Notes: a model not told the origin generated them from the sequence alone. A DNA stretch of 64,000 bases from Stentor coeruleus (GCA_001970955.1 MPUH01000274.1:1-64000), one strand, 5' to 3'. Counted from the first letter of the stretch, positions 43,201 through 53,412 are shown. Numbers and translations are program-made.

Positions 43201-43657
43201 TTGAGTTCAGATCTTTCATTTCACTTATTTCCATATTCAAGCTTTCAATTACTTTTCGGTACTGGTCGATTTTTAGTTTAAGCTGGTCTTTCCATTTGTT
43301 GATAAATTCAATATACCGCTGATGAGTTTCCTGTTCTATTGCCGCGTAGTTGCTGTCCATGCCTTTAAGTAGTTGGCAATGTTTCTGATGCATTTTCTTC
43401 ATTTCCTGTTCAATCTTCTTAATCTGACTTTTTGCTAAGTCGTTTGCTCTATTCCTCAGCTGGGCTTCGCTAGCTGAATCAGATTTCTCAGCATCATCGT
43501 CAAGATCTGGGCCTAGCATATCACTATCAGGCGAGTATATCAGCCTATATGATCCATTTGATCCTTTGCTATTTGAGCTTACATCTAACAAATTCTCTGG
43601 TATAGAAGATTCTATATTATTGTCCAAGACTTCACTGTCACTTTCAGAATCCGCCAT
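40258..43657 (-). CDS. Kinesin-14, C-terminal motor (split by an assembly join)
   Basis: Two frames here are one gene. An N at 42079 sits between two 132-bp copies (41947-42078 and 42080-42211, differing by one base), adding 133 bases; without them the length is divisible by three and gives 1088 aa. Residues ~90-700 are coiled coil after an acidic Ser-rich head. The motor is at the C-terminus (~712-1050): neck ELEDLRGKIRVYCRVRP, P-loop YGQTGSGKT, switch I NNNSSRSH, switch II VDLAGSER. A C-terminal motor with the neck on its N-terminal side marks kinesin-14, minus-end directed, acting in spindles or in cilia/cortex. TAA ends the gene. The motor has all nucleotide-binding residues. Confidence 0.9.
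41947..42211. repeat. Join artefact: 132-bp direct repeat around an N
   Basis: The copies at 41947-42078 and 42080-42211 differ by one substitution (TTAGCTTTT versus TTAACTTTT). Inside kinesin-14, so a real duplication would destroy the gene. The one difference may be allelic. Confidence 0.85.
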
Positions 43658-43716
43658 TTAAATTATTTTTTCTAGTAAACATCACTTTCTAACTAGTCTT
43701 TCTCGATATTTATTAT

Positions 43717-44667
43717 CTAACTTAAGATTTCCACCAAGACGTCTTTTTTGTCTTGGGGCAAATACTTTGGAAACAACACTTGGAACTTAAGAATAAGCCT
43801 CCCTTTTTTGTTCATCCCCTCAATTGGCATCCCTTCATTCTGAATAATTTTTTTTGTCTTAGGGGAAATAACTTCATCAAACGACACCATCAATATCCTT
43901 CTATCCAAAGTTTCCTAAATAAAACATACAATACGCATAGGTAATGCCGCCAATGCATCAATAAGGTTAATCCTTGTTGTATATATTAGATCATTACCAC
44001 TTCTTAAAAACACACTATGCGACTGTTCAGTTATTTTAAAAACCAAATTAGTTGTTGCATGGCTTTTATATTGATTTCCTTCATTTGGAAAAGTTAATGA
44101 AGTTTCACAACTTGCTCCAGGGGGGATTTCAATGTTTTTTTCAAATTGTTCAGTACGATAAGAAGCTCCATCTGCATTTAATAGGCTACGAGTATAAGTT
44201 AAGGTTTTTTGACAGCCGTTATAGAGTTCTTCTAATGTGCATTGGACTTCAATTATTAAATCCATTGGGAATTCTTCAGTCATTTTACGCCCTGGGGGAA
44301 AGCTAATGCCAAAACTTCGAAGAGACACGTCGTCAGAAAACCCGGCGAAGAAAGGATTTGAAGAACCGAAGAATTTTTCAAAAATCTCGAAAGCGTTGCC
44401 TTGGTATTTATAGCCTCCGATAAAATTGTCGTTCTCTAAAGTGATGCCTTCTTTTAAGCCGGATTCTCCGTATTTGTCGTACCAGGAGTGGTAGTTGGCA
44501 TTGCTTAGGACTTCATAGGCTTCGGCGATTTCATGGAATTTTTTTAGATCTTTGGTTTTTTCGTTACGAGGATGGTATTGAATTGCTAACTTTCGGTATG
44601 CAACGATGACCTCTGTATCTGTACATCCTCGGTTCAGTCCTAGAATCCGGTAATAGTTTTTTGCCAT
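43717..44667 (-). CDS. DNAJB13: DNAJB13 / radial spoke protein 16 orthologue
   Basis: Exon 1 (44667-43930) and exon 2 (43914-43717) join over a 15-nt intron to give 311 aa. Order: J domain (1-70), Gly/Phe-poor linker with GITLEND and EIFEKFFGSSNPF, then the two C-terminal beta domains of class B DnaJ (no zinc finger), ending FPKYLPQDKKDVLVEIL. The tripeptide HPD that stimulates Hsp70 is HPR here (residues 32-34). Animal DNAJB13/RSP16, which sits in the radial spoke of motile cilia, also lacks HPD (HPL), and the linker words match it, so I call it an orthologue. It should bind as a structural spoke part rather than as an Hsp70 activator. ATG follows TATAAATGG. Stop TAG-type. Confidence 0.85.
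43915..43929 (-). other. 15-nt intron (DNAJB13)
   Basis: GTATGTTTTATTTAG on the minus strand, phase 0, between codons ATT and GAA. Left in, it gives a TAG stop; removed, the protein continues PMRIETLDRRIL as in class B DnaJ proteins. Confidence 0.9.
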
Positions 44668-45060
44668 TTATAAGGTTTTGATAAGAAAGGTAGACTAGTG
44701 GATTTAAAGAGAATGGGTATGATAGAAATTTTCCAATTAGATTTAAAATTAATAGAGTTTTATGAGTTATTTATACCCCATTGATAAAGTAATTCTCCAA
44801 ATCATCTATTACAAAAAAATTATAAAATACCAAAAACCTCAGCATCTAAAAAACTCTTCTAATACCATAAAATTCCTATTAACCTTATTAACCCTTAAAC
44901 ACCCTTAAACACCCTCTGATATCCCTATCTCAAATTCTCACATAAGCCCATAACCTTCTTGACCACAAAACCCTTCAAATCAAATCTTAAACTCAGCCAA
45001 AATTTTCATAATTAAGTTAATTACCAAATTCCACATCATATTTCATATAAACAAAAAAAA
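44668..45060. promoter_or_regulatory. Divergent promoter region with sharp composition switch
   Basis: 44701-44760 has 11 G and 2 C on the plus strand; 44881-44940 has 1 G and 21 C. The flip is near 44760, about 90 bp before the DNAJB13 ATG and 300 bp before the UBX gene. No gene inside. Confidence 0.5.
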
Positions 45061-46164
45061 ATGGAAAGCTTACACGAAGAAGCTATTCAAAACTTCTGCG
45101 CAATAACCGGGAACTGGGATGTTGAAGTAGCTATAGCCTACCTTAGCAACAACAATTGGGATGTTTCCGAAGCCTCTAATGATTTTATGGGTTTAAATGA
45201 GCCAAGATTAATACCTCAACAAAGACCCGAAACAACAACAAGGGGTTTTGGTATAGGTAGTATATTTTCATGGATCGGTTCTACAATTTCTTGGATTTTT
45301 TCAGGTTTCTTCTCATCTACTCCAGTATCTCCATTTCAAGCTTATATACAAAATCTAAACATCCAAAATACCCCAACATTATCAGCCCTTTCTTTAGAAG
45401 CGGCAGCTGGTTTTGCTGCAGATCGTAACAAACTTCTTCTAATATATGTTCACCATGAGGATACTGGAGATGCTTTTATAAGAAATGTTTTATGTTCTCA
45501 AGAAATCATAGTTATTATTAACCAAGTGTATATTTTTTGCCCTTTTATTGGGGATACCGAAGAAGGATCAATGGTTGTTGCAAGATTTTCTGAAAGTCGC
45601 TCAGTGATTTTTGCTATTGTCAATCCTGTTACTTCTGAGATTTTAGAAAGAATTGATAGAGTCCCTACAAAAAATCAACTTAGGGATTTTTTGTTAAATA
45701 ATGTTGAGCATGTTAATATTAATGAAGATATACAAAGAATACAAGATAGGGCTATTAGGGAACAACAAGAAAGAGAACTTAAAGAAGCTGAAGATTTTGA
45801 GATTAGAAGAGCTCAAGAAGAAAGGAATAGGATTATAGCGGCTAAAGAACAAAGAGAAGCTGAGGAGAAGAAGATTAGGGAAGAACAGGAAATTAGAGAT
45901 AGGAAAATACAAATGATTGGGAATGAACCTCCTATTGGGCCTGATATTACACAGATTACTTTTAGATTACCTTCAGGGGAGAAAATTGAAAGAAGATTTG
46001 TTCAGGATTCTAAAATCGAGGTTTTGTATTTGTTTTTAGAAAGCAAAGGATTTGATAATGTCGAGATTGTTTCTGGGTTCCCTGCGAAAGTTATGAAAGA
46101 AGGGACTTTGGTTAGTGAGGGGCTTACTCCGAGAGCACTGATGCATGTTAGATTAATACAGTAG
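45061..46164 (+). CDS. FAF2: FAF2/UBXD8-like UBX-domain protein
   Basis: A 367-aa protein with the whole FAF2 plan: UBA-like domain (~4-43, with AIQNFCAITGNWDVEVAIAYL), a hydrophobic hairpin (~62-88, GIGSIFSWIGSTISWIF), a thioredoxin-like UAS domain (~100-225), a charged coiled coil (~228-300) and a UBX domain (~302-367) with the sharp FRLPSGEKIERRF and FPAKVMKEG (a variant of the FPR/P97-binding turn). FAF2 sits in the ER/lipid droplet membrane through the hairpin and recruits p97/VCP to ubiquitinated proteins in ER-associated degradation. The same role is inferred. Length is slightly short of animal FAF2 (~445). TAG ends the gene. Confidence 0.85.
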   Translation: MESLHEEAIQNFCAITGNWDVEVAIAYLSNNNWDVSEASNDFMGLNEPRLIPQQRPETTTRGFGIGSIFSWIGSTISWIFSGFFSSTPVSPFQAYIQNLNIQNTPTLSALSLEAAAGFAADRNKLLLIYVHHEDTGDAFIRNVLCSQEIIVIINQVYIFCPFIGDTEEGSMVVARFSESRSVIFAIVNPVTSEILERIDRVPTKNQLRDFLLNNVEHVNINEDIQRIQDRAIREQQERELKEAEDFEIRRAQEERNRIIAAKEQREAEEKKIREEQEIRDRKIQMIGNEPPIGPDITQITFRLPSGEKIERRFVQDSKIEVLYLFLESKGFDNVEIVSGFPAKVMKEGTLVSEGLTPRALMHVRLIQ

Positions 46165-46608
46165 TATAAGATTGGATAGGATTATTAATGATTAGTTATG
46201 CTATTAGAGTATTTAAGAAGCTTTTTGATATAATGATTGCTAAGATTTGTAGGGAAGATTAGTTATGATGATAAAAATCTTGAGAGAAAAGAATTACATT
46301 AATTTATCTAATATAAACTAAACGACCTATACATAAATTCGTTATTTTCCTTTTTTTCAAATTATAATCTAATCCAAAAATTCTTTCAACTCATTATTCT
46401 CACTCATTCACACACTTAAAAAATTATGCTTAAAAAATCTAATTTATTCTACAAACAACATCCACATCATAAAAATAATTAAACTTCACCCCAAACAGAA
46501 TCCAAAACTAAAATTCCATTTATTTCCCTCTACTCAAACAAAATTCCTCAATCATGTCAAACTAATCATAAATAATTTCTATTCATCTATATAAAATATA
46601 TTAAACTA
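46165..46608. other. Intergene between co-directional genes
   Basis: G-rich to about 46310, then C-rich with very few Gs up to the next ATG. No gene seen. Confidence 0.6.
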
Positions 46609-47370
46609 ATGCTAATGACCAGCCCTCGTGGCACAGTCCGTTACTCCGAGCCTTTAAGATTGCCAAAAATCACAGTTGATGTTAAGAAAAAACGTAATAG
46701 CCCTAATGCAAATTTATCTTTACCAAATTCTCATCTGATCAAACTTGACGATTCAATTATCCACTTATCACATTCACGATTTCCTTCTTCTAAAAAACTC
46801 AGATCCAAAAAAAAAAAGCATGAAGCCACAAATTCAGATGAAATCATTATACAAAAGTCTGATTCTAAATCCCATATTCTAAACCAAATACTAGAAAAAT
46901 CCTATTATGATCATCGTCCTATAAGCATTCCTTCAAAAAACACATCGCCAAAACATATAAAAACACCAATGAAAAAGCAATTTAATATTTTCCTTGGATC
47001 TAAACTTGACCCATGTGATTTTCAATTCATAAATACTCCAAGTTCAGTGCTGCAATTACCGAAATCTTTTAAAATAAAAAAAAGTCCTAAAAAAAGCTTT
47101 GCTTCCATTTACCCATCCTCAGTATATGAAAAATATTTTCTCCATGGAGATAATCTCAATACTGACCGCTTGGGGAAAATGAATAAATCATCAAAAACTC
47201 CTGGACCTGAAAATAAAATCCCTAAATATATTAAACATGAAAGCTATAAAGCTGGATATTTTCTAGGCAAAATCGATAAAGTACTTTCAAGAATAAGAGT
47301 TTATAGATCGAAATCGTCAACGCATGGACAAACTATATCAAAAAACAACTTTAGGCCTTTGGAATATTAA
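46609..47370 (+). CDS. Basic hypothetical protein
   Basis: A 253-aa protein, Lys/Ser/Pro-rich (RSKKKKHEA, KNTSPKHIKTPMKKQ, IKKSPKKSFAS), not recognised. Repeated KTP/KSP-type sites suggest phosphorylation. No domain, membrane segment or coiled coil; likely disordered. Two ATGs occur at codons 1 and 3 and either may be the start. Neighbouring genes at 48.1 kb and 49.4 kb are of the same basic, Ser/Lys-rich kind, but share no motif I can see. The C-rich left flank and G-rich right flank support it as a gene. Ends with TAA. Confidence 0.55.
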   Translation: MLMTSPRGTVRYSEPLRLPKITVDVKKKRNSPNANLSLPNSHLIKLDDSIIHLSHSRFPSSKKLRSKKKKHEATNSDEIIIQKSDSKSHILNQILEKSYYDHRPISIPSKNTSPKHIKTPMKKQFNIFLGSKLDPCDFQFINTPSSVLQLPKSFKIKKSPKKSFASIYPSSVYEKYFLHGDNLNTDRLGKMNKSSKTPGPENKIPKYIKHESYKAGYFLGKIDKVLSRIRVYRSKSSTHGQTISKNNFRPLEY

Positions 47371-48146
47371 AAGTCAAATATTAATTTAAATTTAAATAGT
47401 TTACTGCATATTAATATATTTAGCAGTTAAATTCATAGATTTAAAGTAACCTTTCTATCTAGAAAACCAAGCTCTTATTGTAGTTATTTAAAGAATAAAA
47501 GTGATTAGGCTCCTTACAAAGATAATTCAATCAAATGGATAAATTTGATTTCAAATAAAAATTAACCCTGGATGTTCTAATCAAAAGATAGGATTGCTAT
47601 AAAAAGTTAAGGCAATAGAAGCAATTATAGATATATGAGAAAAATATGAAGTTTCTCTAAGATTCGAGTTATTAAGAATATAGGCCTGAGATGAGAATGT
47701 AAAATTAAATATAAGGTGTTGATGCAAAAATTTAAAAGGATGATGATGATTTGAGAATTTAGAGAAAGTGATTATGAATATGATAAAAGAGTGAGTTTTA
47801 AATGATAGGATATGAAATTAAGATATAAAATAGGTGTTTCTATATTCATAATTTGGATAATTTGGATAATATCGAGATTATGATTTTTAATTTTTAAGCT
47901 TTTTAAAGTAATAATAAAGTTTACTAAAACTATAAACTTAGTGGCAGAATCATTAATGCTTAATTAAAATAATTGTTCAATAACTCTGGTTTAATCCTAA
48001 ACTTTATCTTAATTTAATGAAATTCAACTTTAATATCTTTACTTAAACATATATTTAACTGCAACTTAGTATGAAAATAATTCTAATACCTACTTTAAAT
48101 ACAGCAAAACAATTAAAACCCATTGCATACTATTTCCAAATCACCT
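47371..48146. other. Convergent intergene
   Basis: No gene seen; G-rich to about 47850, then C-richer. Confidence 0.5.
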
Positions 48147-49028
48147 TTACAATTCATTATTCTTACTTTTTAATCTTTCAGCATATCTAACTTCGAAATC
48201 TTCCAGCTCACCTATAATTTCATCAACTTTCCTCTTATCCACCTTCTTTCTAATTTTTTTCCCATCAGTATATTCCGCATATTCTTTTCTCACAGTTTCA
48301 GAATATTTCTTTTTCTCATCCTTAATAGGTCTACAATAGCATCTTTTTCTTCCAACACTCGCTCTTAACAACGCAACCCATTTCCTACTTTTATGTATCC
48401 TAATAAAGTCATAAAAATCTTTTTTCTTTTTTTTCCCACAAATATGTTGTTTATTTGTAGTAATAAGTACATCTTCATATGTTTGATTTCTTTCTTTATT
48501 AACAACTTTTTGTAAAACAATGATTTTTTCTTGACTTTTTTTGGTTTCTTGAGTTTCTGGGTCATGAATTGACATGCTTCTAAATCTAATAGTATCCATT
48601 CTTATAGCTATAGGCTCATAAGTACTTGTAAATGGCCTTTTATGAGTATTGCTATTTGTTTCATTTAACCCTGGTAAACTTTCGTCTGTGATTTGTTTGG
48701 ATTTATGCTGGATCTAGATATAAGTTACCAGCTCACGGGCTTGTTTACGTTCAAAAAGTCGTTGTCGGGATTCTAACTTGCTTTTTGTAGCTTTTTCTTG
48801 ATGAAGGCGAGTTCGTTCTGTAGATTCCTGTAAAGAAATGTTCACTGGGGATGATGGACCTGATAAATAATTTTCCTGTGGATCGAGATAATATTTAGAT
48901 ATTTTAGGGCTTGAAAGGTATTTGGAGTTCCATGAGTTCCCGAAGTGCTTGTAGTATTCGTAGGATTTTTTAATTGGAGACTCTCGGATATTCTCAAGAG
49001 GCAAACGCAGCTCAGGTTTTCCATTCAT
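48147..49028 (-). CDS. Basic hypothetical protein with one 15-nt intron
   Basis: Exon 1 (49028-48729, 100 codons) and exon 2 (48713-48147) are joined over a 15-nt intron to 288 aa; without splicing a TAG ends the frame four codons into the intron. The joined reading runs in frame across 38 codons (from ELIQHKSKQITDE) into the downstream frame that starts MDTIRFRSMS, so the two pieces are one gene. The protein is charged, with ERKQARE, KKKKDFYDFIRIHKSRKW and DKRKVDEIIGELEDFEVRYAERL; helical at the end, otherwise disordered. Function not recognised. The initiation ATG lies 3' of the G-rich flank expected for a minus-strand gene. Confidence 0.75.
48714..48728 (-). other. 15-nt intron (basic protein)
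   Basis: GTAACTTATATCTAG on the minus strand, phase 0, between CTG and ATC. Its removal joins two otherwise separate frames. Confidence 0.9.
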
Positions 49029-49450
49029 TTCTTGAAATGAGAATATAAAATAATTGATAGTTAGACATAAGTTTAAGGGTGTTCTCAGCTAATTTGCATT
49101 TTTTTAGTTTTAATTGAATTCTTTGTTTATTCAATTTTCTTGCTCTTTGAATTTTTTTTTGTAAAGTTATAATTAAGTCAGTAAAATTTGTTCAAATATG
49201 CTCTTAGCTTTATATTGAGATTTTATTTTGATTTCAAAATTACCTTATTTTTCCCCATCTAATATTGTAACCATTGTTGAATCTGAGTATTTATTTAGTT
49301 AGTTAGAAAATATATCGTTCACAGTCTCAATTATCTTACTTTTCATATCTGCAGACTAATAAACCTCGTGCTTTGGGTTGAAATACTTTTAGTAAGCTCT
49401 TAAACTTTAGGCTCTATATTTTTAATGAAATAGAATATGAATTTAATAAA
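49029..49450. other. Divergent intergene
   Basis: No gene seen; mixed AT-rich sequence. Confidence 0.5.
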
Positions 49451-50014
49451 ATGAAGCGCCAAGTTGGAAGTTCTTGCTCAAAAAAAATCAATTTCATCAA
49501 AGAAAACAAGAAAAATCTTGCATTACTCTCAAAAAAAAACCAAAAGCAAGCGCGAAATCGTCGAAGTTTATCTTTAAGTCCCCCTCAAGTCCGAGTTATC
49601 CCTATTAAAAAAGAAATCCTTAAAAAAAAATTGATTCCCAAATCTCAAATGCCTGGCTTTGATTTCAAGTTATCCTTACAAGATATTAATCATATAAACA
49701 CACCTTTAACTTATTGGATATCAAATGAAAAATCACTTTATCCCAAAGATTGTTACTCAGATACAGATTGTCCCCCATCCCCGCCAAAAGATATATTGGA
49801 AGTTATAGAAGAAAGTTCATATGAAACTAATAAAGAAAATTTTGAATCGCCTAATAATAAAAATGCTATTGATCAAGGCACACAGGTTGAAAATAGCTAC
49901 ATTATAGATTCTGGAATTTATTTGAGGAGAAGTGAAAGATTGGCGAAAAAGAAAGAACTTAAGAGGAAGTTGTTGAATACGGATTTTAAGTGTAAGAGGA
50001 TTAAATATAATTAA
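49451..50014 (+). CDS. Basic hypothetical protein with KEN box
   Basis: A 187-aa protein not recognised. Highly basic at both ends (KKINFIKENKKNLALLSKK, RRSERLAKKKELKRKLL), with Ser/Pro pieces in the middle (LSLSPPQVR, DCPPSPPKD). NKENFE is a KEN-box-like degron for the anaphase-promoting complex, and RRSERLAKK is like the basic DNA-contact words of some chromatin and condensation proteins; both are short motifs and could be chance. A cell-cycle-regulated nuclear protein is a possibility, not a call. ATG directly follows AATAAA. TAA ends the gene. Confidence 0.55.
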   Translation: MKRQVGSSCSKKINFIKENKKNLALLSKKNQKQARNRRSLSLSPPQVRVIPIKKEILKKKLIPKSQMPGFDFKLSLQDINHINTPLTYWISNEKSLYPKDCYSDTDCPPSPPKDILEVIEESSYETNKENFESPNNKNAIDQGTQVENSYIIDSGIYLRRSERLAKKKELKRKLLNTDFKCKRIKYN

Positions 50015-50596
50015 TATATACTATTTTTATCGATTGATGAGATTTATTGATTTTTGGAAAGTGGATTGGGATTTTTTTTTGAAAATTTGGTTTTGATAGC
50101 CTGAACCTTGAAATTTTTTATGGTGTAGAAGGTGAGTAGGATAAGTTGAATTAATAAAATATTTATATGAACATTTTTTCCTACACTATTTTTATTGCAG
50201 GTTTAGTTCTTTTAAAGATCCTTAAAATTTCGGCAATCGAGACTTGAGAAAATCTATTAAGTAAGTCACAACTATTTGTGTTGTATAATGATCCTTTGTG
50301 AACCATATGAATGATAAGTAGACCTTAAGCTTTCCATTCTAGGTGCAGGGGTATAAAAAGCGTATTTTCAAAAGACAATATCTTTAATAGTTAATATTCT
50401 AGGGCTTTTTAGAACAAGTTCACAATTATTTGATATAATATACATGTCTCTTCCCTTCTATCACAGCTATAATACGTGTATTTTAAATAAAAATCCTACA
50501 AAATGATTGTATAGAGTTCATTAATGACTATTATAAAAACAATAACCATTTATTTTTATAATGATTTTTAAGGATATTTCTTATACTTTTAAACTA
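50015..50596. other. Convergent intergene
   Basis: 50170-50360 is less AT-rich than usual, but I see no coding frame or known RNA motif in it. Confidence 0.45.
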
Positions 50597-53350
50597 TTAG
50601 TTGTCGTTATTAAGAATATGATCACGACGTTTCTTTTTATCAGGCAAATTAACATCTTCTTCATCATTATTGTCTATAACTTGTTCTGATTTCTGTTTGA
50701 GGATTTCTTTGTTTTCCATAAGCCCTCGAGTCAAAACATCTTCTTTTATATCAGGAAGGAATTCAACCCATATTAATGCCATTGGTTCAACAACAATATT
50801 TATAAAAGAAAGTTGGGTTGCATAAGGGTTTGTCTCTCTACGGTTCATATATGGGGAAGAATAATCCATTTGAAGATGATCTTCTATATCACCTTGCTGA
50901 TAAAATTCTTCCATCATTAAAGCCATCCATTTAAAGTATAAATCATGAGGTTGAAGTGGGTTTCCATAATCTGAGATTCTCATGGCCATATTCATAAGTA
51001 TTTGTTTTTCTTTATCATTATTAGGGAAATTTGGTAGACCTCGATAATTTTTAAATGATCCAATTGTATCTTCTTGTAATTTGAGATCTGTACTCATGAC
51101 CATTTTTATAATACTAGTTCTAAGAACCCAATATTGGTCTTCTGTTAAATCAATTGTAATGTCGCAGTTTTGGTCAAGTAGTACTGCAAAGGCACTGGCT
51201 AAATGATGGTTTTCAAGTACTGAGATATCGTTGTATCTAACAGCTTTGGCATGAGACTTTTTTATAAGAAATTCATTATTAACACCTGGATGTTGAAAAT
51301 CATGGATAACTGAAGCCAAAAGTGCTGCCATGATATCTAAATCGGATATATACTTCATCAAATTCCCTGAAACAATAAAATAATTATAACGATGAGTCAC
51401 ATCAATAGCATGAATTGCATTATGATATGGGTTAGAACTAGAATATCCTTCAAAAATTGCATTACAAAAACTTTTTAATGATACTACAGGAACTTGAAAC
51501 TTTCTTAAAATATCATAAAAGTGAAATAATCTAAAAATGAAATGCGCTATCATTTGGTTTCCACACATTTCAAAATACTGAAAAGAATTAAATCTCCATT
51601 TGGCAATATCGTCAAAGATTTTTTCTAATTGGAAATGAGTTCTATCAGGTAGAGGGACATGCTGGCGGAATTCTTCTTCAAACATTCCTTTGTCTTCTCC
51701 AAAATCATTATCACGTTTACGTTCGTATAAATAATCATCAAGGTCTCTATCAAACCATTGTAAAGGGTCATTAGCAGTTTTGGTTGCCATGGCAATCCAT
51801 TTTTTAGCTTCTGCATCTTGAGAGACTTGTCCAGAACCTTTTTCTACTTTTTGGTCTATAGATACATCGTAAAGTTTGTTGCTTTCTATAATTTCTATAG
51901 CCCAGGTGAGTTCTTTTTTCTGTCGGAAGTTTAGTTTTTTTTCGGATTTCAAGGTTTTAAGAATAGCCAAGGTTTCTTCAAGAGCGGTAGCGTATCCTGA
52001 GTTGTTTCTTTTTGTTACACTAACTTTTCTTAAAACAATGACCAACCTAACTAGCCTAAGCAATCTCAACACCGCAAGCCCTTTAGTATTCTGCCCAACA
52101 AAAAACATAATAAAACTTACAAGGACAATAATAGTATCAAAAATATTGAAGTAATCTTTATAAAACCCTATAGACTGGACAAAAACATTACAAAGGATTT
52201 CAAAAAGGAAAATGCTTATAAATACCTGATCCATAACATCTAACACATAAGTATCACTCAATTGTGAATAAATACTCAGAACAAGTAAAACAAAAACCGC
52301 ATAAACAACCAAAAGTATTATAGAAAACCTCTTGTAATACATGCTTTCCATAATTTTTCCACAAGACTTGCGCATATTAAACAATAATTTATCTCTTCTT
52401 TCCGTAAGCCACCTTTCATTAACATACTCATCTTCAGTAACTTTTAAATAACCACATCGTCTAAGAAGGAAATACCAAACACAAACATGAAAAAGTAAAC
52501 TTTTACCTTGATCCACAGCTAAAGCTATACCAAAAGTTATCCAAAGTTCAGTTGCATAACCATATATAGCAATCTGTGAACATTTCCATACAACTAACAA
52601 AGTGACGATAGCGCTACAGACTAATAAAAAAGTTTGCATAAAGCATTTCCAAGAACCGATTTTCATGCTTTCGATATTCTCAGTTTTGATTTTAATAACA
52701 TAAATGACAATAAACTGGTAAATGTACTGAAAAACATTAGCAATAGCAATACCAATAAACACATAACTTATATCAAAATCCCCTACAGCAGTCGAACTTC
52801 TTTTTGGCAAGTAAAGATCTTCACAAGCTTCTGAAGACTTAACACAAACTATATATTCATCATAATTTCCTTCTGGGTATCTAGATTTTGAAAAGCACAC
52901 ATCAAGTCTTTCTAACCTCGAATTGTCTGAAGGGCTTTCATTAAAATCTTCAGCGCTTTTTATATAAGACTCGCATTCAGCATAGCTTGAATCAGCATCA
53001 CCAGGTTTTGGGTATATATACAAGTCTTTATAAGTATTTCCCCCGCTCGTAATTGTAATGTCTAAACTATCACAAATAAGATTAGGATAGTTATCTTCAT
53101 TACAATAAGCAAAGCATTCCTTTCGTTTCTCACATTGAGTATAGTATCTTCCTATATCGCTGCCGAACAAAAAGCAAATCGAGCACATTAAAATCATCTG
53201 CAGAACTAAAAACCGTGAAAGTCTAATACAAAATGGGTATCGGTCTTCTAAGGGAATATGCTTTTCTTCTTCCCAAGTCCAAATAACATCATGACTAGAA
53301 ACTAAATGACTCCATAGCTTAGGCACATCATATCTAGTTTCACTGTTCAA
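50597..53350 (-). CDS. Voltage-sensor / cyclic-nucleotide phosphodiesterase fusion
   Basis: A 917-aa membrane enzyme. Spans at ~45-64, 193-219, 237-256 and 268-296, the first two separated by a Cys-rich loop (~65-190). Then an S1-S4 voltage-sensor domain: S1 ~341-361, S2 ~371-391 with FLFEILCN, S3 ~400-418 with NIFDTIIV, and S4 ~424-442 LRLLRLVRLVIVLRK with Arg at 429, 432, 435, 441. No S5-pore-S6 follows; a helical linker (~455-560) leads to a class I PDE catalytic domain (~565-880). Its signature is complete: HNAIHAID (643-650), HDFQHPG (683-689), metal Asp794, substrate Gln846. It should hydrolyse cAMP or cGMP at the membrane and may be switched by voltage, which in ciliates controls swimming. 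The voltage control is inference. A decayed relative lies at 58.7 kb. Stop TAG-type. Confidence 0.9.
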   Translation of the reverse strand: MNSETRYDVPKLWSHLVSSHDVIWTWEEEKHIPLEDRYPFCIRLSRFLVLQMILMCSICFLFGSDIGRYYTQCEKRKECFAYCNEDNYPNLICDSLDITITSGGNTYKDLYIYPKPGDADSSYAECESYIKSAEDFNESPSDNSRLERLDVCFSKSRYPEGNYDEYIVCVKSSEACEDLYLPKRSSTAVGDFDISYVFIGIAIANVFQYIYQFIVIYVIKIKTENIESMKIGSWKCFMQTFLLVCSAIVTLLVVWKCSQIAIYGYATELWITFGIALAVDQGKSLLFHVCVWYFLLRRCGYLKVTEDEYVNERWLTERRDKLLFNMRKSCGKIMESMYYKRFSIILLVVYAVFVLLVLSIYSQLSDTYVLDVMDQVFISIFLFEILCNVFVQSIGFYKDYFNIFDTIIVLVSFIMFFVGQNTKGLAVLRLLRLVRLVIVLRKVSVTKRNNSGYATALEETLAILKTLKSEKKLNFRQKKELTWAIEIIESNKLYDVSIDQKVEKGSGQVSQDAEAKKWIAMATKTANDPLQWFDRDLDDYLYERKRDNDFGEDKGMFEEEFRQHVPLPDRTHFQLEKIFDDIAKWRFNSFQYFEMCGNQMIAHFIFRLFHFYDILRKFQVPVVSLKSFCNAIFEGYSSSNPYHNAIHAIDVTHRYNYFIVSGNLMKYISDLDIMAALLASVIHDFQHPGVNNEFLIKKSHAKAVRYNDISVLENHHLASAFAVLLDQNCDITIDLTEDQYWVLRTSIIKMVMSTDLKLQEDTIGSFKNYRGLPNFPNNDKEKQILMNMAMRISDYGNPLQPHDLYFKWMALMMEEFYQQGDIEDHLQMDYSSPYMNRRETNPYATQLSFINIVVEPMALIWVEFLPDIKEDVLTRGLMENKEILKQKSEQVIDNNDEEDVNLPDKKKRRDHILNNDN

Positions 53351-53412
53351 CAGTTTTACGATCCACTATATAGTTTTTACCATTTATTATTACCCTAAAA
53401 AAGATAATGTGA

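Noticed and set aside
51876-52154. Open frame on the plus strand inside the PDE gene
   Set aside because: Antisense shadow of a strongly conserved coding region with no family resemblance of its own.
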